NCBI GenBank assembly: GCA_002483425.1
Contig: DLHW01000037.1
Coordinates: 1-31,590, forward strand
Source: Methylococcaceae bacterium UBA7658
GTDB lineage: Bacteria > Pseudomonadota > Gammaproteobacteria > Methylococcales > Methylomonadaceae
Length of the DNA stretch: 31,590 bases
Direction of reading: 5' to 3'
Shown here in pieces: positions 17,430 through 25,120 of this stretch (positions are counted from its first letter, which is position 1; every line of letters starts with the position of its first letter). The notes beneath the pieces are model-generated. The model did no database searches and was not told where the DNA came from. It saw nothing but the letters and a program-made list of their open reading frames with translations. Both the position numbers and the translations under genes were made by a program.

Positions 17430-20400
17430 TGTTGTTGCACTCCGTTTAGCTGGATTTTGATTTTAACGCGGTGGTCTTTATCAGGCGTTATCGTTGTCGG
17501 AGTAATACCCTGGCTCGCTTCGACCCGGATTGACGGTGCTACCGTTATGGTGTCTATAGTTAACGCCACTGGCGTCGGCCCATCCAAAACTTGAATGCCA
17601 ATAACGTAAGTCCCGCTTTGGTCGAAGACATGGGTAAATTGGTCAAGCGTAAAAGTTTTAGTGGTCTCTTCAGGTGCAATGGTTACCGTAACTTCACCTT
17701 GTTTGACCGTTTTCAGCTTAGGGTCGAAAACACTATAAGCCAGCTTAAGTTCAGTATCGATATTGGCGTGGCTTTGCACTGTTGCGGTTAAATCAACCTG
17801 TTCCTGAGCACCAAACCGGGTGAACCGAGGCGCCACATTGACTCTCAGCATATCAATACGCTGCGACGGGACAACATGAACCAGGGTGGAGAGTTCCGAG
17901 ATAATTTGACCGGTAAATGGGTCAAATGCACGTGCAATGACCGTGTACCAACCCACAGGGCTGGTAGCCGTGAACCATTCGGCCTTCAATTGCTTTGTCT
18001 CGCCGGGCAAAAGGGTAACCGGATCGGTACCTGCGGTAGCAACACCTCCAGTTCCAATCGGTGATCGCTGGATGGTTTCGCCAAGTGGGTTAATCACCTC
18101 GACCAGTAGTTGCACCCGGTTCGCCACCGCTTCTGAATTACTCACGTTGATGCTTATGGGTACCTGCTTGTAGGCTTCATATTCGGTGTTATCGGTTGAT
18201 ACATTATCAATTTTTATCCCGCCGACCAGGAAACGGCTGAGCTTGATATCGGCTCGCCCGGTTCCCGGTTCCGAAAAACTCACCATCTTAAAGGCACTGA
18301 GGTAACCTTGGCTGCGAGTGAACAATGTGAACTCAAGCCGACCGATGTTCTTGATCTCATAATGGCCGTTTTGATCGGTGACTGCACTTTGGCCGGTTTC
18401 TTCTACAGTAATTTCAGCACTGGCGATAGGCTGGCTTGAGTCGTTATCAGTGACCGTACCGGAAATCGTAATAAGTCCGTCAAGAAGACGAGACATGCTC
18501 ACGGTGCCGATATCTACGGTGCTATCTGCAGGCGCCACTCCTTTAAATTGACGTATTTGGTAACCTGCTTTACTGAATTCAATGATAAATTCGCCGGCAT
18601 CAACGCCTTCGACCCGGAAATCACCGTTTGCGGTCGTATGGATTTGGGTTCCGAGAATGGCAATATCGACTTGGCTTAACCCAGAGTCCGTTTCTTTATC
18701 GATTACTTTTCCGATAAGTGTAACGCTACCGTTTCCTGGAGGGGTTCCTGCCGGTTTTAATGTTGGGGAAAAAATCAAGGTGCTGCCAGCAACTAAATTA
18801 CCTGTACCGCTGACCGTCTCATAACCAGTGGCAGAAGCCGTGATGGTAACTTGACCCGGCGGCGCTGTTATATAAAAGGTGCCGTCTGCTGCTGTAGTCC
18901 CCGAAATGGGTGTAGTACCGTTTACTTGGACCGTTGCGTTAACAATTGGCAAACCAGTATCAGCGGCAGTAAGAGTACCGGTAATAAAACCAGAGGTTGG
19001 TTGTGGTGTAAGTAGCACAATTCCAAGGTCCAGTGTGCTACTCTCTGGCGCTAGTGCTGCGTATTCCAGGCTTTGATAATTTGTCGCCGATACCGTTATT
19101 TTAAGTTGTCCTGCGGAAATACCGCTTAAGCTGAAAAAACCGTCGGCATCAGTAGTAGCAGTCCCGGAACCACTACCCGTTACCTGGATGGTGGCACCTG
19201 CCAACGGCGTACCCTTAACGGCGGCGCTAACGACTCGCCCGACAATTTTAATGGTCGGATCAGATGGCGGCGGTGTCCCGACCTTTCGTAATGCCGGTGA
19301 AAAACTCAATGTCCCGCCAACGACCACTGTGCCATTACCGCTGACTGTTTCGTAGCCAGTTGCCGAAGCACTGATATTAATATCACCTGGCGCCGATGAA
19401 ATCCGGAAACTGCCGTCGGTTTCGGTAGCTACAGCAGCTGTTGTCGATCCGGTCATGTTTATTTGAGCATTTGCAATGGGAAGACCGGTTTCTACATCCG
19501 TTACTTGACCAGAGACAAAACCGACAGTCGGAATCACATCCAATCCTACCGTACCCAAATCGACCTGTTGCCCCGCTACCACGGAAGCAGTTTTAGTTAC
19601 AGTCTCGTATCCATCCGCTATAAAATGGAGAATATGCGTTCCAGGCACAATATTTTCTAGGACGTAGCGACCATTGATATCTGTATGTCCCTGTACGACC
19701 CCATTGTCTAAAGTTAACTGCACGCCGCTTAATGGGAGCCCGTTAGCGTTATCGATAACCCTTCCTGTAAAGACACCGGATGTTGGGTTTACAGGTGGTT
19801 TAACTTTTATTGCCAGCTGCAAGGCACGGGCGGCTAATGCGGTGATGTATGTATCACCTTCCCAAGAACCGTCTTGTTGTTGGTTCGCGCGCAGGGTGTC
19901 TGAAGCAGTGAGGTATCGGCTGGCTTCGGTGCTGGCAGGGATTACGGCAAGCAAGGCGACCGCTGTATCTAAGGAATTACCCCAATCACCTGCGGTAGTC
20001 CGCTTGGCATAGAGATAATTGACCGCCTTGTCGAGGTTGGTTGACACTTGGAATTCGATAAAATACCTTGAAAACGCTATCGTGGCGTAAGCCGTAAGAA
20101 ACAGGCTGTTGTCATTGGCAGTGTTCAACCCGAACCCGCCGTCATTGCGTTGTTGGGTTTGCAAGTAGGCTAAAGCCTTTCCGATGGCGGCCTTGTCATC
20201 ATATTTTGCTATGTTGAAAGCTTCCAAAGCGTAAGCGGTGTCAAGAGGCGTGCTGCCAAAACCTGGGGCGCCGCCGAAGCCGCCATCCGAGTTTTGGTTG
20301 GCGGCCAAGGCAGCCATAACGTCAGTGGTCGGGTATCCACCCTCGGCGCGAGCAATGAGGTCGCGCGCTAAGTATTCTGTGATTCCTTGGTTAGTGGAAG

Positions 20401-20674
20401 CATCAAGAAAATCCAGGGAATTCGCATTGGCATGGTAGTCGGATGGATTGAGTGCATATTTGAGCCGCATAATCTCGGCGGTAGCTTGGACGGATGTCGC
20501 GATATCGTTGGTTCTTTCATAGCTACCCTCGGTCTGTAATTGCGCGTCAAGCCAGTCAATGGCCGCTGTATTAGCTGTTACGATGGGGGCAAAAAGTCCG
20601 AACACCATCAGCACCACCAAACAAGGTAAGCTTCGGACGCCGCATTTTATAAGACATGTCATAGTTATATTCAT
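17426..20674 (-). CDS. Giant secreted protein with prenyltransferase-like alpha-repeats and six carboxypeptidase-regulatory-like domains
   Basis: The 1082-residue product has a signal peptide (about residues 1-35). About residues 60-290 hold helical repeats of the prenyltransferase/squalene-cyclase type: NQNSDGGFGGAPGFG, QQRNDGGFGLNTAND, AGDWGNSLDTAVA and QQDGSWEGDTYITA. Lacking evident catalytic acids, these may serve as a binding scaffold. About residues 296-795 are six carboxypeptidase-regulatory-like beta-sandwich modules (G-V-T-D-...-P-x-A-x-V pattern, closing with TDxxGxF/Y and SATGYETV). The rest is Ig-like. Modules 2 and 4 are close copies (SATGYETVSG, FSPALRK versus FSPTLKP), showing internal duplication of a two-module unit. 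It is the first gene of the cargo set and is coupled to the 1418-residue gene. It looks like a surface or periplasmic scaffold; its function is unknown. Confidence 0.75.
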   Translation of the reverse strand: MNITMTCLIKCGVRSLPCLVVLMVFGLFAPIVTANTAAIDWLDAQLQTEGSYERTNDIATSVQATAEIMRLKYALNPSDYHANANSLDFLDASTNQGITEYLARDLIARAEGGYPTTDVMAALAANQNSDGGFGGAPGFGSTPLDTAYALEAFNIAKYDDKAAIGKALAYLQTQQRNDGGFGLNTANDNSLFLTAYATIAFSRYFIEFQVSTNLDKAVNYLYAKRTTAGDWGNSLDTAVALLAVIPASTEASRYLTASDTLRANQQQDGSWEGDTYITALAARALQLAIKVKPPVNPTSGVFTGRVIDNANGLPLSGVQLTLDNGVVQGHTDINGRYVLENIVPGTHILHFIADGYETVTKTASVVAGQQVDLGTVGLDVIPTVGFVSGQVTDVETGLPIANAQINMTGSTTAAVATETDGSFRISSAPGDINISASATGYETVSGNGTVVVGGTLSFSPALRKVGTPPPSDPTIKIVGRVVSAAVKGTPLAGATIQVTGSGSGTATTDADGFFSLSGISAGQLKITVSATNYQSLEYAALAPESSTLDLGIVLLTPQPTSGFITGTLTAADTGLPIVNATVQVNGTTPISGTTAADGTFYITAPPGQVTITASATGYETVSGTGNLVAGSTLIFSPTLKPAGTPPGNGSVTLIGKVIDKETDSGLSQVDIAILGTQIHTTANGDFRVEGVDAGEFIIEFSKAGYQIRQFKGVAPADSTVDIGTVSMSRLLDGLITISGTVTDNDSSQPIASAEITVEETGQSAVTDQNGHYEIKNIGRLEFTLFTRSQGYLSAFKMVSFSEPGTGRADIKLSRFLVGGIKIDNVSTDNTEYEAYKQVPISINVSNSEAVANRVQLLVEVINPLGETIQRSPIGTGGVATAGTDPVTLLPGETKQLKAEWFTATSPVGWYTVIARAFDPFTGQIISELSTLVHVVPSQRIDMLRVNVAPRFTRFGAQEQVDLTATVQSHANIDTELKLAYSVFDPKLKTVKQGEVTVTIAPEETTKTFTLDQFTHVFDQSGTYVIGIQVLDGPTPVALTIDTITVAPSIRVEASQGITPTTITPDKDHRVKIKIQLNGVQQQ

Positions 20675-20713
20675 GTGTAATCAAAGTCGCTAAAGGGCTA
20701 GACGAAAACGCTC

Positions 20714-20758
20714 CCATCAATATTCACGATCTTGCTTGAGCGTTGATGGACACTCAAG
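20714..20758 (-). promoter_or_regulatory. Potential pseudoknot in the leader of the cargo operon
   Basis: On the minus strand an 8-bp stem (CTTGAGTG with CGCTCAAG, one G-U pair; 20735-20742 and 20751-20758) has the loop TCCATCAA. Seven of the loop bases (CCATCAA) are complementary to TTGATGG (20714-20720) lying 14 nt downstream of the stem. That is the geometry of an H-type pseudoknot, as found in small riboswitches and regulatory leaders. It lies 40-84 bp before the first cargo gene start. No known riboswitch class is recognised. Confidence 0.4.
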
Positions 20759-20842
20759 ACTGGGATTTAATATCCATGCCACTTTTCTCTTAGCTTGATG
20801 AGCCTAAATGACACGTCTTTATCACGATGCCGCACCAAAAAA

Positions 20843-20889
20843 CCCAAACCTGCCACATGAGGGGGAGTTTCTGGTAAATAAAATTTGGG
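20843..20889. terminator. Possible two-way terminator in the cargo leader
   Basis: CCCAAA and TTTGGG pair around a 35-nt loop and are flanked by T-runs on both strands (TTTTTT on minus, CTTTTT on plus). The loop is long and the stem short, so it is only a candidate for premature termination or for insulating the resolvase side. Confidence 0.25.
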
Positions 20890-21274
20890 CTTTTTGCACA
20901 CCTCTATTCTTTGGTTGCCCAATTATTGGTGTTCAAAATGATTGATAACTATAAAACCACTTAAAGTTTACTTTTCATTTCGTTCGTCAACTGATTCGGC
21001 ATACATCGTAGTTAAGTTTTTCAAAAAAACTATCAATAGCTCTTAATAAGTTGATACAGCTCACAATATTTTTATCCTAAACTCATAAATTGAGTTATTG
21101 CCAGTTGTCTTTTCTTCGTTAGATTAGAAAAGTGTAGTTAGAAAGACGGAGTCTTGAAATACGTATAAATACCTAGATGCTACTCTGTGCAGACTGTCAT
21201 TTAACTGATTTTGGACTGATAAAAAGGAAGGAATAAGAATTTTCAAGGGTAAAAAGGAGTCTTATAAATAAGCA

Positions 21275-21895
21275 TCAAGTTTTATCTCGACCAAGGATAA
21301 CTTGCCCAGCTTCTTTCAATGATCCATCCCCGTTGACATACATGTACAGTGTCGTCGTCGTAATACCAAGGCGTTTAGCTACATCCGTCGCATTGGCTTT
21401 TGAGTCAGCCATCGCGGACATCGCCATCATGAGTGTTGATCTATCCATTTTGCGGGGTCGACCGCCTTTACGTCCTCGCGCCCTGGCAGCAGCAAGACCG
21501 GCGTGGGTGCGCTCTGTAATCAGTTCCCGCTCGAACTCAGCCAGTGCCGCAAAAATCCCAAAGAAAAGCCGACCATTCGAGGTGGTCGTGTCTATTTGGG
21601 CGCCAGCGCCAGCCAACACTTTCAATCCGACATTGCGGGATCGGAGCTCATCTACCGTGGTTACCAAATGCTTCAAGTCGCGGCCAAGCCGATCTAATTT
21701 CCAAACAACAAGCGTATTGCCTGGTTGAAGTGCTTTTAGGCAAGCGTTTAGCCCTGGGCGGTCATCCTTGCGGCCTGATGCCAAGTCTTCATATATCCGG
21801 TTCGGATCAACACCAGCAACCAATAAAGCGTCTCTTTGAGGGGCTAGCGATTGACTGCCGTCATTTTTGGAAACGCGAACATAACCTACAAACAT
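21275..21895 (-). CDS. tnpR: Tn3-type serine resolvase
   Basis: Resolvases cut and rejoin DNA at res sites and resolve the cointegrates made by replicative transposition. The 206-residue protein begins MFVGYVRVSKNDGSQSL, with the nucleophilic serine at position 9. The catalytic-domain arginines appear in WKLDRLGRDLKHL, and FFGIFAALAEFERELITERT forms the long dimerisation helix. A C-terminal helix-turn-helix (about 150-185, TDVAKRLGITTTTLYMY) binds DNA. Length and order fit the family. It is transcribed away from tnpA, with 160 bp between them, as in Tn3 itself; in such elements TnpR also represses both genes. The gene looks complete. Confidence 0.93.
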   Translation of the reverse strand: MFVGYVRVSKNDGSQSLAPQRDALLVAGVDPNRIYEDLASGRKDDRPGLNACLKALQPGNTLVVWKLDRLGRDLKHLVTTVDELRSRNVGLKVLAGAGAQIDTTTSNGRLFFGIFAALAEFERELITERTHAGLAAARARGRKGGRPRKMDRSTLMMAMSAMADSKANATDVAKRLGITTTTLYMYVNGDGSLKEAGQVILGRDKT

Positions 21896-21910
21896 GGCAA
21901 TTAATAGTGC

Positions 21911-21954
21911 AAGAAAAGATAAAGCTCAGGCTACAATATTGCTTTGATTTTCTC
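21911..21954. other. Possible res subsite II
   Basis: An imperfect inverted repeat (AAGAAAAGATAAAGC at 21911-21925 and GCTTTGATTTTCTC at 21941-21954) lies between tnpR and the likely crossover site. Its place fits an accessory resolvase-binding site. Support is from symmetry and position only. Confidence 0.4.
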
Positions 21955-22002
21955 AATGGGTTTTCTTGTGTTTTTTGGATATTGGTTGTTTAAGTTTTGG
22001 AT

Positions 22003-22030
22003 TACAAGATAAACGGACGTTTTTCTTGTA
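22003..22030. other. Likely res site I (resolvase crossover site)
   Basis: Two 12-bp arms (TACAAGATAAAC and GTTTTTCTTGTA) are inverted with one mismatch around a 4-bp centre GGAC, 28 bp in total. This matches the length and structure of the crossover subsite in Tn3-type res. It is the subsite nearest tnpA, as in Tn3. Confidence 0.6.
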
Positions 22031-22055
22031 CTAATTCCATTTCCGGTTTTCAACT

Positions 22056-25043
22056 TTGCAACCCAGCGATACCGCCTATCCAAGATTCAAAAGCCGACTG
22101 ACGCAATCGGAATTGGAACGTTTCTACACGATGACGGAAGTCGAACGGGTCTATTGCGAGACTGCCACTCGCTCAAGCACCACGCGCTTGGGCTTTGCTC
22201 TGCTGTTAAAAACCTATCAGCGGCTAGGTTATTTCGTAACCTCAGAGCAAGTACCGAATGCCATTGCCGAACATGTCGCTTCCAGCATGTGCGAACCTTA
22301 TGATCGGGAGAATTTGCGGCAGTACGATGTTTCCCAGGCCAGACGTAAACACTTGTCGGCGGTGCGTGAATTTTTGGCGGTCAAACCATTCGGTGACGAT
22401 GGCAAAGAATTAATGCGACAAACTTTTGCCGAAGCGGCACTGACCAAGGAAGATGTTATCGATATTATCAATATCGGCATTGAAACCTTAGTACGTCATC
22501 GTTACGAGTTGCCGGCATTCGATACCTTACTGCGGGAAGCTCGTGCCTCGCGAATTGCAACAAACCAAGCGCTGCACAGGCAAATTCACGATGCCCTTGG
22601 GGATGATGACCGGGCTTTTCTCGATAAGCTTTTCGTTGTTGGCGACGATCCGCGCCGTGTGAGTCCTTGGAACGACATTAAGCAAGATACAGCCAAGCCC
22701 ACGATTGACGGCATGCGCGAGTTGGTCGAACGCTATGATCGACTGACCAAGCTGGCTTGCTACGCAGAACTGTTAAAAACCATTCCAGTTATCAAAATCA
22801 AACAATGGGCGCTGGAAGGCAATAGTCTCGATGCTGCCAGTATGATGGATATGGTAGCCGCAAAACGCTACGCCGTTGCTTTATCCTTGATTAAGCAACG
22901 GTTGGCAATTGCGACAGATGATCTCTGCAATCTCTTTTGCAGACAGATGAAGCGAACGTTGCACAGCGCCGAAGAAGCCCTTGAAGATTATCTGGCCGAG
23001 AATCAAGAGAAGACCGATGAGATTTTGCGCCGGTTTGCGATGCTGGAGACGCTGTTGAACTCCACCCAGTCGGCAGACGAACAATTGAAAGGCGTTCGCC
23101 AGGCGGTGACGGCTCGCCCCAATTTGTGCGAATTCTCCCGTTTACATGCGGAATACGGCGGAAAGAACGAATTCCGTTTTGTCTGTCAGTTTTTCAAGCC
23201 GCGGCGAGCGGAAATGCTACGGATTTTGAGCAAGTTAAAGCTGGAATCGACCAGTCAGGACGCCAGTTTTGAGCGGTCGTTGGCTTTTATGTTGGAAAAC
23301 AGCCATCGGCAAAGCGAGTGGCTAACGCTCAAGGGCAAAGCCAATATTGCCTTAACGGCGGACGATCTGAGTTGGATTCCCGAAAAATGGTGGAAGTTGG
23401 TAACCGGTGAAATCAAGCGCGACGCAGTTCCAGACCGAATCAACCGCCGGCAGTTCGAAGCATGCGTTTGTTCGCAAATGGTTAGGGAGCTGAAATCGGG
23501 TGACCTTTGTGTGATCGGCAGCGACGCGTATTCAGATCACCGGCAGGAACTGGTGCCGATGGAGGAATGCGAACGCACACGGGAGGATTACGGCGAGAAA
23601 GTGGGCTTGCCGGTCGAGAGTGCGGCATTTATCCAGCATGTGCGCACTTTGCTAACCGAGGCGGCACGGCAGACTGACAAAACTTATCAGGACAACCCTT
23701 ATTTCAAGATTGTTGATGGCAGGCCGAAGCTTGCCCGGCAAGAGAAAAAAGAGACGCTGCCCGGATTCAAGCTGTTGGATGACGCATTAAGGCGCAAACT
23801 CGATGGCATGGGCCTTTCATTGCTGGATGTCCTTGCCGATACCATGCAATGGCTTGGATGGGGCAAGCATTTTGGCCCGTTGAGTGGGCACCAGGGCAAG
23901 TTGCAGGAGGAAGACCGGCGCAAGATTCTGACGGTGTTCGCCTATGGCACCGGCTTGGAACCGACACAAATCGCCAAGAACATTGCCGATGTCAGTGCGC
24001 GGCAGGTGTCATTCGTCAATCAACGCCAAGTCACGACTGAAAAACTGGAGGCCGCTATCTGTACGACGATTAATGCGTACAATCAATTTCACTTGCCACG
24101 CTATTGGGGCGACACAAAACGTGCGGCGGCAGACGGTACGCAATGGAACCTGTATGAAAATAATCTGCTGTCGGAACGGCATATCCGTTACGGCGGCTAT
24201 GGGGGCATTGCTTACTACCATATCAGCGACACGTATATTGCGCTGTTTTCGCATTTCATTCCCTGCGGTGTCTGGGAAGCCGTGCATATCTTGGATGGAC
24301 TGACAAAAAACAAGTCGGATATTCAGCCAGACACCTTGCACGGCGATACCCAGGCGCAAAGCGCACCGGTTTACGGCTTGGCATTTTTGCTGGGTATCAA
24401 ACTGATGCCGCGTATTCGTAACTGGAAAGATTTGAAATGGTTCCGCCCGACTGCCGACGAAGTGTATAAACACATTGATGACCTGTTTACCAAGGATGCG
24501 ATAGATTGGGATTTGATCGCCTGTCATTTGCCGGACATGCTGCAGGTGGCGCAATCGATTCGTGCCGGGCGTATTCAACCATCGACCATCTTGCGAAAGC
24601 TCGGTACTGCCAGCCGGAAAAACAAACTGTATTTCGCCTTTCGTGAGTTGGGCCGAGTCATCCGCACCATATTTCTGCTGGAATATATCAGCGATGATGC
24701 GCTACGCCAAGTCATCCAGGCAGCGCAAAACAAGTGTGAAGGTTTCAACAACTTTGCGCAGTGGGCATATTTTGGATCGGACACCATTGAGGAAAATGTG
24801 CGCGAGGATCAGTTGAAGATTATCAAATACAACCATCTGGTTGCCAATCTGATGATTTTCCACAACTGCCATACAATGACACAGGCATTCAAGGAGCTGG
24901 AAGCGGAGGGAATGAAGTTGACGCCAGAATTGGCCGCTGCGTTTAGTCCATATCGGACGCATCACGCCAATCGTTTCGGCATGTATGAGCTGCGGGAGCG
25001 TGATTTGAAGCCGATTGACTACGGTGTGACATTCCTGATGTAA
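22056..25043 (+). CDS. tnpA: Tn3-family transposase
   Basis: TnpA catalyses replicative transposition by nicking the 38-bp ends and joining them to a target with a 5-bp stagger. The protein is 995 residues, normal for the family. The catalytic acids are present: D693 (AAADGTQWN), D764 (LHGDTQAQS) and E895 (NKCEGFNNF). The C-terminal block FRELGRVIRTIFLLEYI is typical. The N-terminal region begins YPRFKSRLTQSELERFYTMT, resembling the DNA-binding start of this family. The start is a TTG at 22056: there is an in-frame stop at 22032 and no ATG before residue 26. A weak start suits a gene kept at low level. The gene ends 10 bp before the right repeat. It appears intact and functional. Confidence 0.95.
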   Translation: MQPSDTAYPRFKSRLTQSELERFYTMTEVERVYCETATRSSTTRLGFALLLKTYQRLGYFVTSEQVPNAIAEHVASSMCEPYDRENLRQYDVSQARRKHLSAVREFLAVKPFGDDGKELMRQTFAEAALTKEDVIDIINIGIETLVRHRYELPAFDTLLREARASRIATNQALHRQIHDALGDDDRAFLDKLFVVGDDPRRVSPWNDIKQDTAKPTIDGMRELVERYDRLTKLACYAELLKTIPVIKIKQWALEGNSLDAASMMDMVAAKRYAVALSLIKQRLAIATDDLCNLFCRQMKRTLHSAEEALEDYLAENQEKTDEILRRFAMLETLLNSTQSADEQLKGVRQAVTARPNLCEFSRLHAEYGGKNEFRFVCQFFKPRRAEMLRILSKLKLESTSQDASFERSLAFMLENSHRQSEWLTLKGKANIALTADDLSWIPEKWWKLVTGEIKRDAVPDRINRRQFEACVCSQMVRELKSGDLCVIGSDAYSDHRQELVPMEECERTREDYGEKVGLPVESAAFIQHVRTLLTEAARQTDKTYQDNPYFKIVDGRPKLARQEKKETLPGFKLLDDALRRKLDGMGLSLLDVLADTMQWLGWGKHFGPLSGHQGKLQEEDRRKILTVFAYGTGLEPTQIAKNIADVSARQVSFVNQRQVTTEKLEAAICTTINAYNQFHLPRYWGDTKRAAADGTQWNLYENNLLSERHIRYGGYGGIAYYHISDTYIALFSHFIPCGVWEAVHILDGLTKNKSDIQPDTLHGDTQAQSAPVYGLAFLLGIKLMPRIRNWKDLKWFRPTADEVYKHIDDLFTKDAIDWDLIACHLPDMLQVAQSIRAGRIQPSTILRKLGTASRKNKLYFAFRELGRVIRTIFLLEYISDDALRQVIQAAQNKCEGFNNFAQWAYFGSDTIEENVREDQLKIIKYNHLVANLMIFHNCHTMTQAFKELEAEGMKLTPELAAAFSPYRTHHANRFGMYELRERDLKPIDYGVTFLM

Positions 25044-25053
25044 CAAAATCAGG

Positions 25054-25091
25054 GATGTTACTCATTTACGAAGGAATCCTTACGGCCCCCC
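25054..25091 (-). repeat. Right terminal inverted repeat (38 bp)
   Basis: Read inward from 25091 it starts GGGGGGCCGTAAGGATTCC and matches the left repeat at 35 of 38 positions. The leading G run is typical of Tn3-family ends. Confidence 0.93.
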
Positions 25092-25096
25092 AGCTT
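25092..25096. repeat. Target-site duplication, right copy
   Basis: AGCTT directly follows the right repeat and equals 8724-8728. Confidence 0.92.
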
Positions 25097-25120
25097 ACTA
25101 GAATAACGATGCAAAGCGCC

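Larger units (their letters stand above)
20675..21274. promoter_or_regulatory. 600-bp leader and promoter region of the toxin cargo operon
   Basis: No gene is visible in this gap between the cargo and tnpR. It should contain the promoter that drives the giant-protein operon leftward, with a leader RNA of up to several hundred bases. A hairpin with pseudoknot potential lies at 20714-20758. A long-loop inverted repeat, CCCAAA (20843-20848) with TTTGGG (20884-20889), is followed by T-runs on both strands. I cannot place the -35/-10 boxes with confidence. Confidence 0.5.
8729..25091. mobile_element. Complete Tn3-family transposon with toxin-immunity cargo (16,363 bp)
   Basis: The element is bounded by 38-bp inverted repeats and 5-bp direct repeats (AGCTT), both hallmarks of the Tn3 family. 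It encodes a full-length DDE transposase (tnpA) and a divergent serine resolvase (tnpR) at its right end, with a res-like site between them. The rest is cargo: a minus-strand set of three giant secreted proteins and a SUKH-family protein, running from 20674 to 8803. The cargo stops 37 bp short of the left repeat. The insertion lies between two convergent genes, the phosphatase-kinase and rtcR. Joining 8728 to 25097 gives the predicted empty site. The intact ends and genes suggest a fairly recent insertion that may still be able to move. Confidence 0.93.

Noticed and set aside
8803..20674. Cargo as an RHS, T6SS or two-partner secretion locus
   Set aside because: No YD repeats, PAAR, VgrG, haemagglutinin repeats or TpsB-like barrel are present; only the layout of toxin tip followed by immunity gene is shared.
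20780..20800. TGGCAT on the minus strand before the cargo operon as a sigma54 promoter
   Set aside because: There is no GC at the required 10-base spacing, unlike the two true sites at 26855 and 29454.
24009..25046. Minus-strand open frames inside tnpA (189 and 114 codons)
   Set aside because: Shadows of the transposase gene; no ribosome site or domain, and tnpA is clearly coding.
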